Shown here in pieces: positions 24,050-39,399 of a DNA stretch of 64,000 nucleotides. The position numbers and the translations under genes were made by a program. The DNA is from Kalmusia sp. IMI 367209 (taxonomy: Eukaryota; Ascomycota; Dothideomycetes; Pleosporales; Didymosphaeriaceae): NCBI GenBank assembly GCA_027946365.1, contig JAPEUQ010000003.1, positions 930,001 through 994,000 of the forward strand, in the 5' to 3' direction. How positions within the stretch are numbered: position 1 is the first letter of the stretch; every line of letters begins with the position of its first letter. A model generated the notes under the pieces. That model made no database searches. It worked only from the letters and a program-made list of their open reading frames with translations, and was not told the origin of the DNA.

Positions 24050-27000
24050 AATTTATGAAAGCTTAGCTACAAACACGTTTAAACACGTAGATATAAGCGC
24101 AAGTTAACCCCTAGTAGTCTTCAACCCCTTTCCAATCTTTCAATTAATTAAGGATAATAATTTTAGCTCCTATGTTGAGCTAGAGCCTAAGGAAGAACCT
24201 AGGCATGATATTAGGGAGGTTAGTAAAACTAGAACATGTTTAAAGCGTGTTTATAACTTATTCTAGGAAAAGAACTAGTAGTATTTACTATTAGCAATAG
24301 TTATACACCACCACTTACTATATAGGATGTAGAATATACGTTAGTTATTCTAATATATCTAAAGGGTATACTAAATAGCTACACCTACGTTATTTAAATA
24401 CTAAGTAATGATAATAGTTAAACACCATTAAGAGAAGATATATTTAAACTTACTATTAAGGTAAGGCTACTAGGCTACTAGAATATATCTATAACACGTT
24501 CCTAACATGTTTTAGTTTTAGTATTTAAAGTAGTACATCTATAAGTACCATTATATAGTATCCCCATTTCTAGGTGGAATAGTAATAAAATCTAAGTATA
24601 ATTATTCTAGGATTAATTACTATAAATACCTTTAGAATGAGTTACAAATATATTATTATAATAAGATAGATAATACTTTATATAAAAAGCTAAGGGGCTC
24701 TAAGCGGTTAACTATAGGGAAGAAAACTATAGAAAAGAAGAGGCTATTGGGTAAGAACACGTTTAAAGCTTATTCTAAACTTACTTATACTTATAACGTA
24801 TATCTTAGTGCTCTATAAAGATTTAGAGTAGGTGTATATATAAATTAAAAAATATATATATTTCTATGCTCCATAACGTTAATAATTAGTAGATATAGAA
24901 TTAAATATATTTAGAATAGCCTCCTAACGTATTCTAGCCTATCATTGGTGAGCGTTAATGGTATATTAGCTATATAAGCTAATACTAGTCTACTTAGTAT
25001 ACTAAGAGTCACCTTATATAACTAGTATATCCAAAGGTTAATATTTAGCACCTATAGTACCTTTTATTAATAGTCTCCTAATTAAGAAGCTACTAAATAG
25101 TATTATAATATGGTTGAGCCTAGAGTTTATAGGATAAAGAAGTATAATAAGATTACTAGAATACGTTTAGAATGGATTCTAACTATAATATAGGAGTTAA
25201 TTACCCTTAAGGATAAGGTATAATGATTAAGAGCGGCACTTATCTAGTAATTTAGGATATTTTAGTCTAATTAATATTAAGGCTATTCCTTATATTATTC
25301 TAATCATGTTTGAAATATATTTTTATATCCTCCTCTATCTTATATACTAGAAGAGTAGTAGCTTTAGACTATTAAGAATATTCTCTATCTAATACTAACG
25401 CCTAGCCTTATATAGTATATATATAAATGTTAGAACACGTTTAGAATAGGATTCTAACATATTCTAGCCTAATTCCTAAACTCTCTATAACTAGTAGCCT
25501 ACCTTATATTAAAAGGGTTTAGAAGTATTAAGAACCTTAGTATTACTTTTGCTAATAAGGATTAAATTTCAAGACTAATTAAATAAGAAAAGCTTATATA
25601 ATTTTTATATAGAAATAGACTTAAAGGTGTAATCTTTGATTAGAAGACTTATAATTAAATCCTAGAAACTATAAGTAGGAATAGATTCTAAATATATTTA
25701 GAATAGACTTATAAATAATACTAGATGTATATCTATTATATTATTTTATTAGTATCTGGTAATATCATTATCTGTTTCTATAACAAAGGGGCTAAGATTC
25801 TCTTAGAGTAAGAGACCTTCTAGATAGATATATCCTATAAACGTCTTTAATAACTATAGTTTAAAGTTTTAATTATTGTATTTTATTCCAAAGAGAAAAG
25901 CGTACGTAAATATATTCTAAATATATTTAAGGGATATTCTAATATCTATAGTTCTTATACTTAGAAGGATTATAATAGATACTAAAACGCGTGATATATA
26001 TTAACTTATAATAAGAGCTTTCTTTAATGAATATTCTAAATATGTTTAAAGGCTAATCTAGTAGAAGTATATAAATGGTATAGGCTTTAAGGGTGTTACT
26101 ATTAATATGGACTAGATGTAGGCTATAGGTATAATTACCTAAACATGTTCTAAATGTATTCTAATTATATTTTTAGAATTCTATTAATATCTTTAATCAT
26201 TTAACCCTTAAAGACGATACTGGACCTAGTATATAAGATATACTATATAATTCTGTCACATCCATTTTTAGCGTAGTATAACAAAAGCAACTATTAGAGA
26301 TAAGTAAGTATAGGACTTAGCGTAGGGCTATATGATGAGTCTTCTTAACGCCTTAATATAGGTAGAGTATATATAGCTTATTAATCTACTTTATAAGGCC
26401 TCTATAATATGTTCGGAACGTGTTTATAACGAGTATACATAGGTATGGAAGAAAGGTAGAGCGTTTAAAATTAGGTAGAGGATAAAAGGAGTGCTATTAC
26501 TTTATCTAGCCTTATATAGTGTTATAGTAGCATCCCTCTATAAGATTAGAATATATTAGAGTCACATTCTAATACTACTAAGTAAGCTGGTTAGAAGGGA
26601 TACTAAACTGGACAAAGACTTACTCTCCTTACTATAATAATTACGTAAGACATCTATGTTTATTCTAAACGCGTTCTAAATATAATCTAGTTTAAGAAAA
26701 ATAGATCTATAAGATATAAAAGAGTTTAACGCTTATAATAAATATGGGATTTAATATATCTACTGCGTAGTATCTACTATTAGTTAACACTTCTTTAAAA
26801 ACCGGGTAAGGGAGATAAGTAAGTATAGATAGGAATTTAGTTATACTTAAGCTAAATATATTTAGAATGTAAACGAAAGAAGATTTATAATACTATAATT
26901 ATTTTTAATAATAAGGATAAGTTACTTCTACCTATAAGTTTATCTGGTTATAATACACAATCACAACGTGGAAGGAGAGGTAGCTTAAAGCCTAGAGGAG

Positions 27001-29300
27001 CCTTATAATCTTAATTAAGATTAATAGTATAATCTAGTATTATTCTATTATCCCTAGTATAAAGGTAAGTACTAGAAGTAGTTATAAATATATTTTAATT
27101 ATATTTTTATAGTATAGATTAAATATCGCTTTAATAATAAACTCTACTCTCTAATCAAAAGATTGAAACTGAGAAAGTATAGCTTAATTTAGAGAGGTAG
27201 AGATTAGAAGTAGCGAAGGTAAGATTTAAGCTTAATAAAGAGATATATAAATTTGAATAAAGATAGGGTAAATATTATTAAAATCTAATCTAAACGTGTT
27301 CTAAACCCATTCTTACCTAGCGTAGAAAAATTTTTAGACGTTATAAATAAACTTTCTATCTTCCTCCCTCCTTATATCCTATATTCTAATCAAAATTTAC
27401 TATAGACTTAAAGTAACTTCTTAAAAATGTATATAATAAGATTTAATATTCTAAACGCGTTCTTATTAGATTCTAGGCTAATTACTAACGATATAGTAAG
27501 CTATTAGAACTACCTATTAGTTCTACTAAGTTCTCCTTAAAGGATAATGAAGGGTGTTATATTATATACTAAGGAGAGTTCTTCTGTTAAGCATACTTTA
27601 CTAGAGATAATACCTATCTCTATAGTATAAGCTAGCTAAGTACGTTTAGAACACGCTTTAATCATATTTATAGAGAAAGTTTATAGATAGGGTGCTCTAA
27701 TTCACCATGTTAAAAAGTATCACCCATAGTATAAACTATCTCCTATATAGATAGGTAGATCCTCTCTTCTTCGTAAATATGCTGTAAAGACATTCTACGA
27801 GAAGGTTATAAAGAGATATAAGGGAGAACATATTCTAAATATACTCTTAACACAATCATCTTCTATAAATCCTATAATTACTACCTAATAAGGTCTTCCT
27901 ACTTAAAGTAGTAGTATTAAGAATTAGGTTAATACTTAGATCTAAATGAAGTATGAAGCTTTCTTATTAAAAGAGGATTTACTATCTATACCCCTTTATA
28001 AGGTAAGTAATCCAAAAAAAAGGATAGGAGAAAGGTTAGGTAAGTAAATATATATATATAAACTTATCTATTATAGCTAATATTTCTAGCTAAATTTAAA
28101 CGAATACTAAAGATTACTAAAGATAAATAGTAAAGAGATTCCGTATAGATATTACTAGAGTTAGGGGATAAAAGGTAGGCTACTAAAACGTAATTAGAAC
28201 GTGTTCCTAATATATTTATAGGATGTTTATTCTAGGAAAACTGTCTTTCTAGGTCCTATTTCAATTTTTCAAAGTAGTAGGTCTTAAATTTTAATCTCTT
28301 AAAGTAGTAGGTCTCAGAAAATAGAATTATATATAGAATTACATAGTAGGTATATTAGAAATCTATAATTTCAGATTAAATATATTAATATTAAGATAGT
28401 GTTCCCCATTTAGCTTAATTCTACTAACCCTATTAATATCCTAATTAAATTAGCAATCTAGAATATGTTTAGAATAAATAAATAATATATTTTAAGAGTC
28501 TTATCTAAGGTATTTTTACTATAATGCTTCTTGCAAATTTATAAGAAGCATAATAGTCTATAGTATAAGTAATCTTACTTATCTCCTTAAGATTATACTA
28601 TATATATTAGTGAAATATATTCTAAGCGTAATTAGATTATGTTTAAATATACCTCTCCCCTTAATTCCCTTTATTAAGATATATAGGTGCTATCTTTAGG
28701 AGCTCTGCAATTTGACCCGGGCATAATTAGTATAAATAGTAGTAGTCTCCTATTCTAGAGTGATTAAGTAATTATATTCTACTATAATTTTATAATAGAA
28801 TGCTGAAATATAATTAGAATACATTCTAAGTATATTTAAATATTTACCCTTTACCTGCTCTATATACTAGAGAGAAGGTCTATTCTTATTATTACTGCTA
28901 GCAACCTTAACGCTATGTTTTTCTTAATATAGATAACTAGAGTACCCTCTTATCTAAATATATTACTAGAAAAATTAGCTTTGAAAAAGCAGAATTATCC
29001 CTTAAATATACCTAATAGAGTATCCCCCCCCCTAAATTCTCTCTATATTTTACCTCCCTAAATCGTATAATTCTCTTATCATCTATAATTTACTTAAACT
29101 TAGCTATACCCTTAGGGAGGCCTAGGACTTCGAGGTAATGGTGGTATAGACCCTAGAATATATTTAGAGCGTAGTTTAAGCGTGTTTTAAGGGTGCCTAA
29201 GGTGTGAAACTTATAAAATTCTAGAGGGAAGCCGCTATTCTAAAAGTAGGATTAGAGAGAGAGAGAGAGAGAGAGAAAACTCTAAATAGAACGCGTTCTA
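24050..29300. repeat. dispersed 18-bp motif TTTAGAAC(A/G)CGTTTAGAA, both orientations
   Basis: Inside the degraded element a motif made of two TTTAGAA half-sites separated by CRCG recurs in both orientations, often decayed to AATATATTTAGAA. Clear copies lie near 24755, 25155, 25438, 26661, 27297, 27455 and 29287; partial copies lie near 24067, 24235, 24490, 24901, 25290, 25690, 25912, 26035, 26145, 26405, 27640, 28190, 28465, 28615, 28810 and 29155. Neighbouring copies are usually about 110-270 bp apart. The copy at 29287-29300 is a perfect palindrome, TAGAACGCGTTCTA. Confidence 0.65.
29254..29275. repeat. AG dinucleotide microsatellite
   Basis: About eleven AG units close to the right end of the degraded element. 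Confidence 0.9.
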
Positions 29301-29366
29301 AAGTGGGGTTTCGCCCCTATTTACACGCTAACCTATTGCGCTGGCAGAGCCGCTCTAGCTAATTTC

Positions 29367-29411
29367 CAGGTCGGCCGAGGTAAAAGTCAGGTCCGGTTGA
29401 CCTGTCGCCAC
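29367..29411 (-). repeat. right terminal inverted repeat
   Basis: Reverse complement of 23879-23923 at 41 of 45 positions. It ends GGTTGACCTGTCGCCAC before the 9-bp duplication. Confidence 0.9.
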
Positions 29412-29420
29412 GCGGTCACA
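29412..29420. repeat. target-site duplication, right copy
   Basis: GCGGTCACA, identical to 23870-23878. Confidence 0.7.
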
Positions 29421-29853
29421 TGGCGGGCCCTGCAGACCTCAAACGTTGGCAGACCGCGCTAGCATCGGCAACAGCTCTGCACCATGCTTGACTGACGTCG
29501 TATCAATCTTCGCGACCTTACCGCCTCATTCCATTGTTCAAGCTATCGCAAATGCCTCTACAACAAGCAAGACTGCTCGGTAGAATCCAGAATTCGAGTC
29601 CGTAAACAGCTTCTCATCTGGCTTCAAGTATATCCATATCTAGGCGCTTGGACTTCTATCGCCGAGATAGGTGAACCAAAACGGACACCCCAGCAACCTG
29701 CATTTTCCGTACAATCCACCTTTGTATCGTGAATCCTGGAGTAACACGCTGCTCAAAACAGCAGAAGAGACCTTTAGGAAGTGTCCGAATTTTGCGTAAT
29801 CGTCCGTGCATCTGGTTACATCCCATGACAGGGTATGGCACAAGGCACCGAAT
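29421..29853. promoter_or_regulatory. upstream region of VHC1-like gene
   Basis: Normal-composition sequence resumes at once after the element. These roughly 430 bp are all that separates the element from the VHC1-like start codon. No specific motif is claimed. Confidence 0.4.
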
Positions 29854-32800
29854 ATGACCGATACAGCTTTTACCCGTAGACGGATGCCGACGAGGACCCA
29901 TTCGAGCTTCGCCACTCGTACTGCGACTGACGATGCGGAGCGATTGAACAGACGGTCGTCTATTCTCGCGTCCCCGTCGCCAGGCGAAGAAACTCCCCTG
30001 TTGGCTGGACTGCGTGCTTCTGTGACTGCACCTACGCAAAATGAGGGGCTAGAGGCTGAAAGAGACCACGGACTGGACTCTATGCGGGACTGGTTTTCCA
30101 ATCCCCTGCGCCTGTTGCGTTCCAAATCTCCTAAAGCTGGCCCGAATGAATCCGAGAGGAAACAGCATCCAACAGCAGAAACTACGAAGCCGAGACCTGG
30201 AGCTTTCCCAAGGCCTGTGGGTGGTACTGGCAAGCTCGGGACCTTCGCTGGCGTGTTTGTCCCGACGACACTCAACGTACTGTCGATTCTTATGTTTTTG
30301 CGATTTGGCTTCATCCTAGGACAGGCGGGCGTTGTTGGAATGATGGGTGAGTCGTCACTCTTGCTGTAGCACAGTCTTTAACCCAAAGGTAGGTATGCTC
30401 ATCGCTTGCTATGCTATCAATCTCCTCACCACCATGTCCATTTCTGCAATCGCCACCAATGGCACTGTCCGTGGCGGCGGCGCGTATTACCTTATTTCAA
30501 GATCTTTGGGTCCTGAATTTGGAGGATCAATAGGCATCGTGTTCTACCTAGGCCTTGTTTTCAATACCAGCATGAATGCTGTCGGTCTTATAGACTGCTT
30601 CATTGAGAACTTCGGTATTAACTCTGGCAGTTGGTCCCAATGGATGCTAGAGGGCTTCCAATGGCAGTTTCTGTGGTCGACTATAGTGTTGGTGACTTGT
30701 ACGGCCATTTGCCTTGCCGGCAGCGGCATCTTTGCGCGATGCAGCAATGGCTTGCTCTTCATCTTGATCGTTGCCATCATCAGCATTCCGCTCTCGGCAG
30801 CCATTCAACAACCTTTCTCTGATGCAAAGGAAGGCATCGAATTCACTGGCTTGAGCTTGCAAACCCTTCAGGCGAACCTTCTGCCACGATTTTCCAAAGG
30901 GGCAGCTGGAAGTCAGAATAAGCACCATTACGAAAATTGGAGCAATCTTTTTGGAATCTTGTTTCCCGCTACAGGCGGTATCTTTGCGTGAGTACAGACG
31001 GTTTTACCCTCATCCGTCTCTTGTTGACAATTTCAAGGGGTGCTAGCATGTCGGGTGATCTTAAGCACCCAAGCAAGGCCATTCCCAAAGGAACCCTTTA
31101 CGGTTTGGCGTTGACCTTTATTTCGTACACGGTTGTTATTCTATCTATGGCAGGGACGATCACTCGTGATTCGTTCATTGCCAATACCAATGTGATTCAG
31201 CTGGTAAGTTACGCTAGTCTAGGCGCGTCACAACACAATCATCCCGGGTTCCAATCTACAATCGTTGGTCAAAGTTGGGGAGTGTTGCGTGTGTTACGTA
31301 CCATGTTGCAACTTGACCTAGAGTGCATCTCTAGGCTTTTAGCCTTTTGATTGCTGCACTAGACCTTTGTGATATCCAGCTCAGCTCTCTCATCTAAGAT
31401 AGACCTCTGCGTACTTTTATACTGTCACGAATTGCCAAACGACATATTTTCTTATTGGGCACATTTGCTAATTCTCTACAGACCAACATCTCTGGCGTTG
31501 TAATCTTACTCGGAGAGTTCTCGACAGCAGCATTTTCTGTCTTGATGGGTGTTATTGGATCAGCGAAATTATTGCAAGCTCTTGCAAGAGATCATTTACT
31601 ACCCGGTCTTTCCATATTTGGTCAAGGCACAGCAAAGTCCGATGACCCAACATATGCGATCATTATAACCTATGTACTGACCCAATTGACGATGCTATCG
31701 GTAAGTGTGGCAACCTAACCTTGATGTAGTTTGTACGCTAAGTTAGCATCTCTACTTTACAGGATATTAATCAGATTGCATCATTCGTCACAATGACCGT
31801 ATGTTGCTATACTATACTTTACTCATTCTAGACTGACCTGGACACAGTACCTGATGACTTTCCTTGTGACGAATCTAGCAACTTTCGCCCTGAAAATTGG
31901 AAGCGCACCAAATTTCCGTCCTTCTTTCCATTTCTTCAACTGGGTAAGTGACCCTACGATTTTTCTAGCCCATAAATCTAGAGATGCATTATGCTCCGAA
32001 TTACCGTGGATCTTTATCGCTCATTTGCTGATTTTTATGTACTATACAGCAAACAGCGGCCATCGGGACCATAGTGTCTGGAGCGACAATGTTCTTCGTG
32101 GATGGCGTGTATGCGTCCGGGTGTGTTGCGTTGTTGATAGTCATTTTCCTGCTCATTCACTACACCACGCCTCCAAAACCTTGGGGCGACGTCAGTCAGA
32201 GTTTAATCTACCATCAAGTCCGGAAGTACCTCCTTCGTCTACGGCAAGAGCACGTCAAATTCTGGAGACCTCAGATACTCCTCCTTGTCAATGACCCACG
32301 ACGGCAATACAAGCTGATCCAGTTCTGCAATTCTTTGAAGAAAGGAGGTCTGTTTGTGCTTGGGCACGTCATTCTTTCGCAAGATTTTGGTGCAGCGGTG
32401 CCTGAAGCGCGCCGACAGCAACAGTCGTGGACGAAGTATATCGACTTTTCGAAGATCAAAGCTTTCGTGAACATCACTATTTCACCCGTCGTAGAATGGG
32501 GCGCAAGAAATCTGGTATTGAGTGCCGGACTTGGCGGCATGAGGCCCAATGTCGTCGTAATGGGCTTCTATAACCTGGGCGAACTCCGGCAATCGAAACC
32601 ACTGATCGACATTCCCTCTCCACAACCATCGCGCCCTGCAAGTAAAGCAGCGAATCATAACTTGTCTCGACAGGCAATCCAAGCGCTCGCAAAGCGAAAG
32701 CAAAATACTGATAGGCTGTCGGGAATATTGCCAACGGATGCCATGAAGCCAGAAAGCTCAATCGGAATACAGAACTATGTCACAATTGTGGAGGATCTCG

Positions 32801-34834
32801 TGCTTCGGCTCCAGATCAACGTAGCGCTTGCGAAGGGATTCCACGAGCTAGAAGTTCCGACGCCAAAGCCTACAAGGAAGCAACAGCTATCGAGTCTACT
32901 GGGGCTTGCTGAGGATGACAGTGAAAGCGAATCGAGTAAGAAGTACATTGATCTATGGCCGATCCAGATGGCAGCAGAAATTGCCACCGCAGGTAAGTCA
33001 ACTATCGTAAATAGTTACAGATGTATCGTTTGCCAAATTACCCCACGGTGAGCAGTACATTTGCACGTATGAGAGGCTCACACAAAGTTACAGGAGAGGA
33101 ACCTTCGAGGAAGAACGTGCTCACTACAAACTTCGACACTTACACTCTCATTCTTCAACTTGGATGTATCTTACACACCGTGCCATCGTGGAAGCGAACA
33201 TACAAACTGCGAGTCGCTGTTTTCGTGGAATACGAAAGCGATGTCGATGAGGAACGAGGCAGGGTTACTACGTTGCTAAGAAATCTTAGAATTAAAGCCG
33301 AAGTACTAGTATTCTGGTTAGCGAGCGGTAGCTTGAAGATGTACGAGGTCATCGTAAATGGAAAAAATGATGGTGACTTCGCGGAGGCTGCCCAAGACAT
33401 TGACGATACCTTAGAGGATGAAGAGTGGTGGGCTGATGTCCAAAAACTACGGAAGCCGCAAGATATGAGCGCCAGCCAAGAGCTGACGCAAGCAAGCGAT
33501 CTACTGGAAGCTGTTGTCAACTGGCCGACCTCGTCTTTCCAGCATGGCAGAAGAGAATCTAAGCCCAAGCGATTCGCTGAACTCAAGAAACTGCTACGTC
33601 GCACAAAGCGCAAGACATCTGTTAAAAATCTTGATGGAATAGGCGCAACAATCGCCATGCGTACACAGCGACTACCTGCAGAGCTACTTTCAAACAGCGA
33701 CAGCGAACAATCTTCTTCGGACTCCTCTAACGACGAAGACGAATACCATGAGGAGGCTGTTGCTACCGAGAGCGATATAGCGACCAGCGAAAACGACTTT
33801 GACGAGTACGACTTAGATGCTTCTGATGATGAGCGTCCGTCGAGTTCATTGCAGCGAGCGAAGACTACAAGCGCAGCGGGAGGTATACCTTTTATCTCGA
33901 GGAAGCTGAACATACGGTGAGTAATTCTTGTTCTTCGTAATTGATGCCTATGGTGTGCTACTCAGGACTTACAATGTAAGCCCCTGGTATGTGATGCCGG
34001 ACATTGAGTAGCCTTCGGATATCAGTTTTGGGAGAAGCTAACTCCGTATACTATATCCTAAGGGACTTGCGAAGACATTTGAGATATTACGTGATCCACC
34101 GTGGTGCACATAAGAAACAAAAGCTAATATAGAACCGTTCATTTAGGAGAGCAATTTGGAAAACATCATCCCAAGAAGAAAGACCAACAGCAGACTCTGT
34201 GACTCCGCTGAAGCCCCACCCTGATGCTGCAACCTCGGATACTGCCCTCCTGACGACGGGCAGAGTACAGGAAAACTCGTCGAGCAGACGAGATCCTCCG
34301 CTCGAGACGGATGCCGTACGACCTCCTCCCATTCGACACCAATCATTGCCGAAATTCACGTCCAAGCCTACTCCACGAACAGTCGTCGTACCAGAAGAAG
34401 CACCCGGGCCTTCCATCATGTTCGTCGACACCCCTTCACCATCTACGACGAGGAGGAAGGACCCCATCGCCTCCGCCGTTGCCGGGCCATCACAGCAGAA
34501 CACCGCCACTTCTTCAGCTACGCTTCCTAGGCCAATCCTCCCGCACTCTACCGCGGTGCCGCAAGCTTCAGGCTATCCGCTTCGCCAATCCATTCCACTC
34601 TCCTTCAACGACCTTCCCTGTCGGGCGCAACATCTCATCCTCAATGAGCTCATCCGACAGCAGTCTGATGACACTGCAGTGGTGTTTACGACGCTACCGA
34701 GTCCGGTGGAGGGCACTAGCGAGAGTGAAGCCGAGAGTGTCAAGTACATCAGCGATCTGGAGGTGCTGTGTCAAGGCTTGCCGCCGTGCTTGCTGGTGCA
34801 TAGTAATTCCATGACTGTGACAATGAATTTGTGA
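29854..34834 (+). CDS. VHC1: cation-chloride cotransporter, SLC12 family, VHC1-like
   Basis: Nine exons: 29854-30346, 30393-30987, 31038-31203, 31482-31700, 31763-31798, 31848-31943, 32050-32992, 33094-33916 and 34147-34834. They sum to exactly 1353 codons including stop (1352 residues). After a hydrophilic N-terminus (about 1-125), the permease core begins at TFAGVFVPTTLNVLSILMFLRFGFILGQAG. It continues with GGGAYYLISRSLGPEFGG, ASMSGDLKHPSKAIPKGT (the SGD..P motif of SLC12/APC carriers) and MGVIGSAKLLQALARD. A long cytosolic C-terminal domain (VNDPRRQ, VVVMGFYNLG, NFDTYTLILQLGCILHTVPSW) is typical. Yeast Vhc1 is a vacuolar cation-chloride symporter involved in K+ and Cl- homeostasis. Introns 3 (278 nt) and 8 (230 nt) are long for this genome and could hide a small exon. 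Confidence 0.87.
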
Positions 34835-36991
34835 TTGAGAGGGCTGTAGGGGTGAGGCGAAGGATTTGATACCTTGCAAGGTCAAAGGAGATATGGATGC
34901 ATGTAGAGTATGATGCACTAAGTCTGTATATGAGGGTGATGCAGTTATGAGCAAAAGGAGCCTGGTCAAGGAGAGACTCTTGGCTATGCGTTCTTGTGCA
35001 TTCACCGTACACAAGTGGCACATATATATTCACAAATAAATCCATGTCCGATGCTATGTTACCAGGTAGTAGTACATACTTGTTGTTGATAAGAGGGTAG
35101 GAAACTATAGAATATTCTTCGTGGATAATTCGAGAAGCGAGGCAAGTCGACGTGCTGAGCGAATGTAGGCCCAGAGTGGCTTCCTGTCCACCGTATGAAG
35201 CACTAACAAACGCAAGATGGGTGTTTAGAAAGGGCAGAATTATTCATCATATACAATGACTACATTACTTGCGCTATGCTGAAGGATGTATATTTAGTAT
35301 TAGGTTAGGCTGGAACCGATTCATGGGCACGTCCTCCATATTGTGTTCTCGCCACGCAATCAGGATCGCGCGCTCCGAAGAACAACCTATTCGAAGAAAA
35401 AAAAAAGGAAAGAAAAACACAACATGTCGTGCGTTTCCAAGATATCCATAATCCCCTGTCAGCAGCGCCATCTGCACGATGCCGCGATACTCGCCACCAA
35501 AGTGAGGCTGGAGCGCGGCTGAGAAAGCAGAAAGCAAACCCCGCGGGGCAAACCATGTCGGCCGTAGGAACGGCGAGGTTCGCAGGAGAGGAAAAGCACA
35601 GTCAGCCTGCTCGTTGGATCTCACGCCGAGGGTACGCCCTACGATGTAGATGCCAGATATACATTTGATACATTTGGTAGACGCTCAGGCGATTGTTATG
35701 GGGCGGTCTATTGGCAGGTTACGGAAGCGTGTTTTGAGGCAACGCTAGGGCACAAGCACGAGCGAGATCAAGCTTTTGGAGATGCATAGGCAGCGCGGGT
35801 AGTGTGGAAAAATTCCCTGAGGTTGGTGAGGGGGTTTTTCTTGTGCGGCTGAGACATTGAGGTATTCACGTTCGGTGGCTGCTGTGCGCGATAGGCCCGC
35901 TGAATGGGGTCCGCCAGACGCCACCCTGGCAGAGACAGTTTGACGGCACCGCTACTTTGAGCATCTGGACGGGCGGCGTGGAAGGGGGACACGTGCGAGT
36001 CGTTGCTCACCGTCTGATAACGGTTCCAGGCGAGACAGCTAACAACACAGTTGGGCTCGGCTACGGCTTTTGCTGGGTACGCGGAGAGACAGACAGGCCG
36101 GCTTGTGGGTCCCCCTTCGACGTGTCTCGCGAAGTGGAGCGTGAAGGCATGAAGTTGCTATGCGTAGTGCGAGCAAGCGAGCACGCAGTACGATGTACGG
36201 TAGATGCACGGGCTGGTCTTGCGAACGGGTGCCAGCAGGGTGATCGGCTCCAATGTATTGATTGGCGGTAGCACGTCGTCGGAGCAGGCATGCTGCTGAC
36301 GTCTTGAGCTTGGTGTTGAGCTTCCCTGGCGCCGGCAGGAATAGCAGCTTGTCCATAAGCAAACGCAAACAGGCAGTTACTAGCCACAGTTTCCCCCCTT
36401 CCCGGCACCAGAGCTATCGAGCGCGGACGAGGCCCCTTTGGAAGCAGCATCGTCGAGGAGAAATTTCATTGACGGCCACCACCTAGCGTTGCTATTCTGA
36501 GTGTCGCTGCGCCCCCAGAGGGCCCTGACGGCGCGATAGCGGCCGATCAGGCACTGACCGGGCCTGAGGCGCAGGCGATTGGCTTGGGCCCAGCATGGGG
36601 CTCCGATCAGCCCAGCATCCTCCCGCGATATGACGAAAGAACGGAACAGGGAGAGCGCACAACGGCCAACGCTGACACGGCGACGAGCCCGCCAGTGTCA
36701 CCGCGCCCTGGAAAAAGGAGTCTATTGAAGGATGGTCGACCAGTTTGAGCCTACGCCACCGGTGCAGGGGCGAGCCCGCAGAAATGCACCGCTAGCAAGC
36801 TGAAAAGCGTTTATGTGGAGAGAAGGCTGCTTGGCCCACCACTATAAAGCCAAACAATCAACACCGCCTTTTGCTCCTCTCCCCTCTCCATTGCACCTGC
36901 CATCCACCTGTCTGCTCCGTGCACCCAATTGACTGCACTGCACACCATCGCTTCTGCTTGATACCCTCCCCCATTCTTTGCTGGCAGCACT
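34835..36991. other. 2.2-kb intergenic region upstream of GFA1
   Basis: Holds the 3' side of the VHC1-like gene and the GFA1 promoter and leader. An 80-codon minus-strand frame (36010-35768) starts with GTG and has no recognisable domain, so I do not call it. A short A-tract lies near 35400. Nothing else is supported. Confidence 0.4.
36843..36848 (+). promoter_or_regulatory. possible TATA box of GFA1
   Basis: TATAAA lies 149 bp upstream of the GFA1 ATG, followed by a pyrimidine-rich leader (CTCCTCTCCCCTCTCC). Position and context are right for a core promoter, but this rests on motif alone. Confidence 0.35.

Positions 36992-39399
<2,408 letters not shown>

Larger units (their letters stand above)
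23879..29411. mobile_element. RIP-degraded DNA transposon with terminal inverted repeats
   Basis: A 5.53-kb block bounded by 45-bp terminal inverted repeats matching at 41 of 45 positions, and flanked by a perfect 9-bp direct repeat. The interior is extremely AT-rich, with TA steps everywhere and CA/TG steps scarce. It has no open frame of 60 codons on either strand. This is what repeat-induced point mutation does to multicopy DNA in ascomycetes. A 9-bp duplication plus inverted termini fits Mutator-like elements (duplications of about 9-11 bp) better than hAT (8) or Tc1/mariner (TA), but no transposase survives to confirm this. Weaker inverted similarity may extend inward to about 23975 and 29320. 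It sits in the shared upstream region of two divergent transporter genes. Confidence 0.85.

Noticed and set aside
24000..29350. Centromere or large AT isochore
   Set aside because: The block is only 5.4 kb and is bounded exactly by inverted repeats and a target duplication, which fits an insertion.
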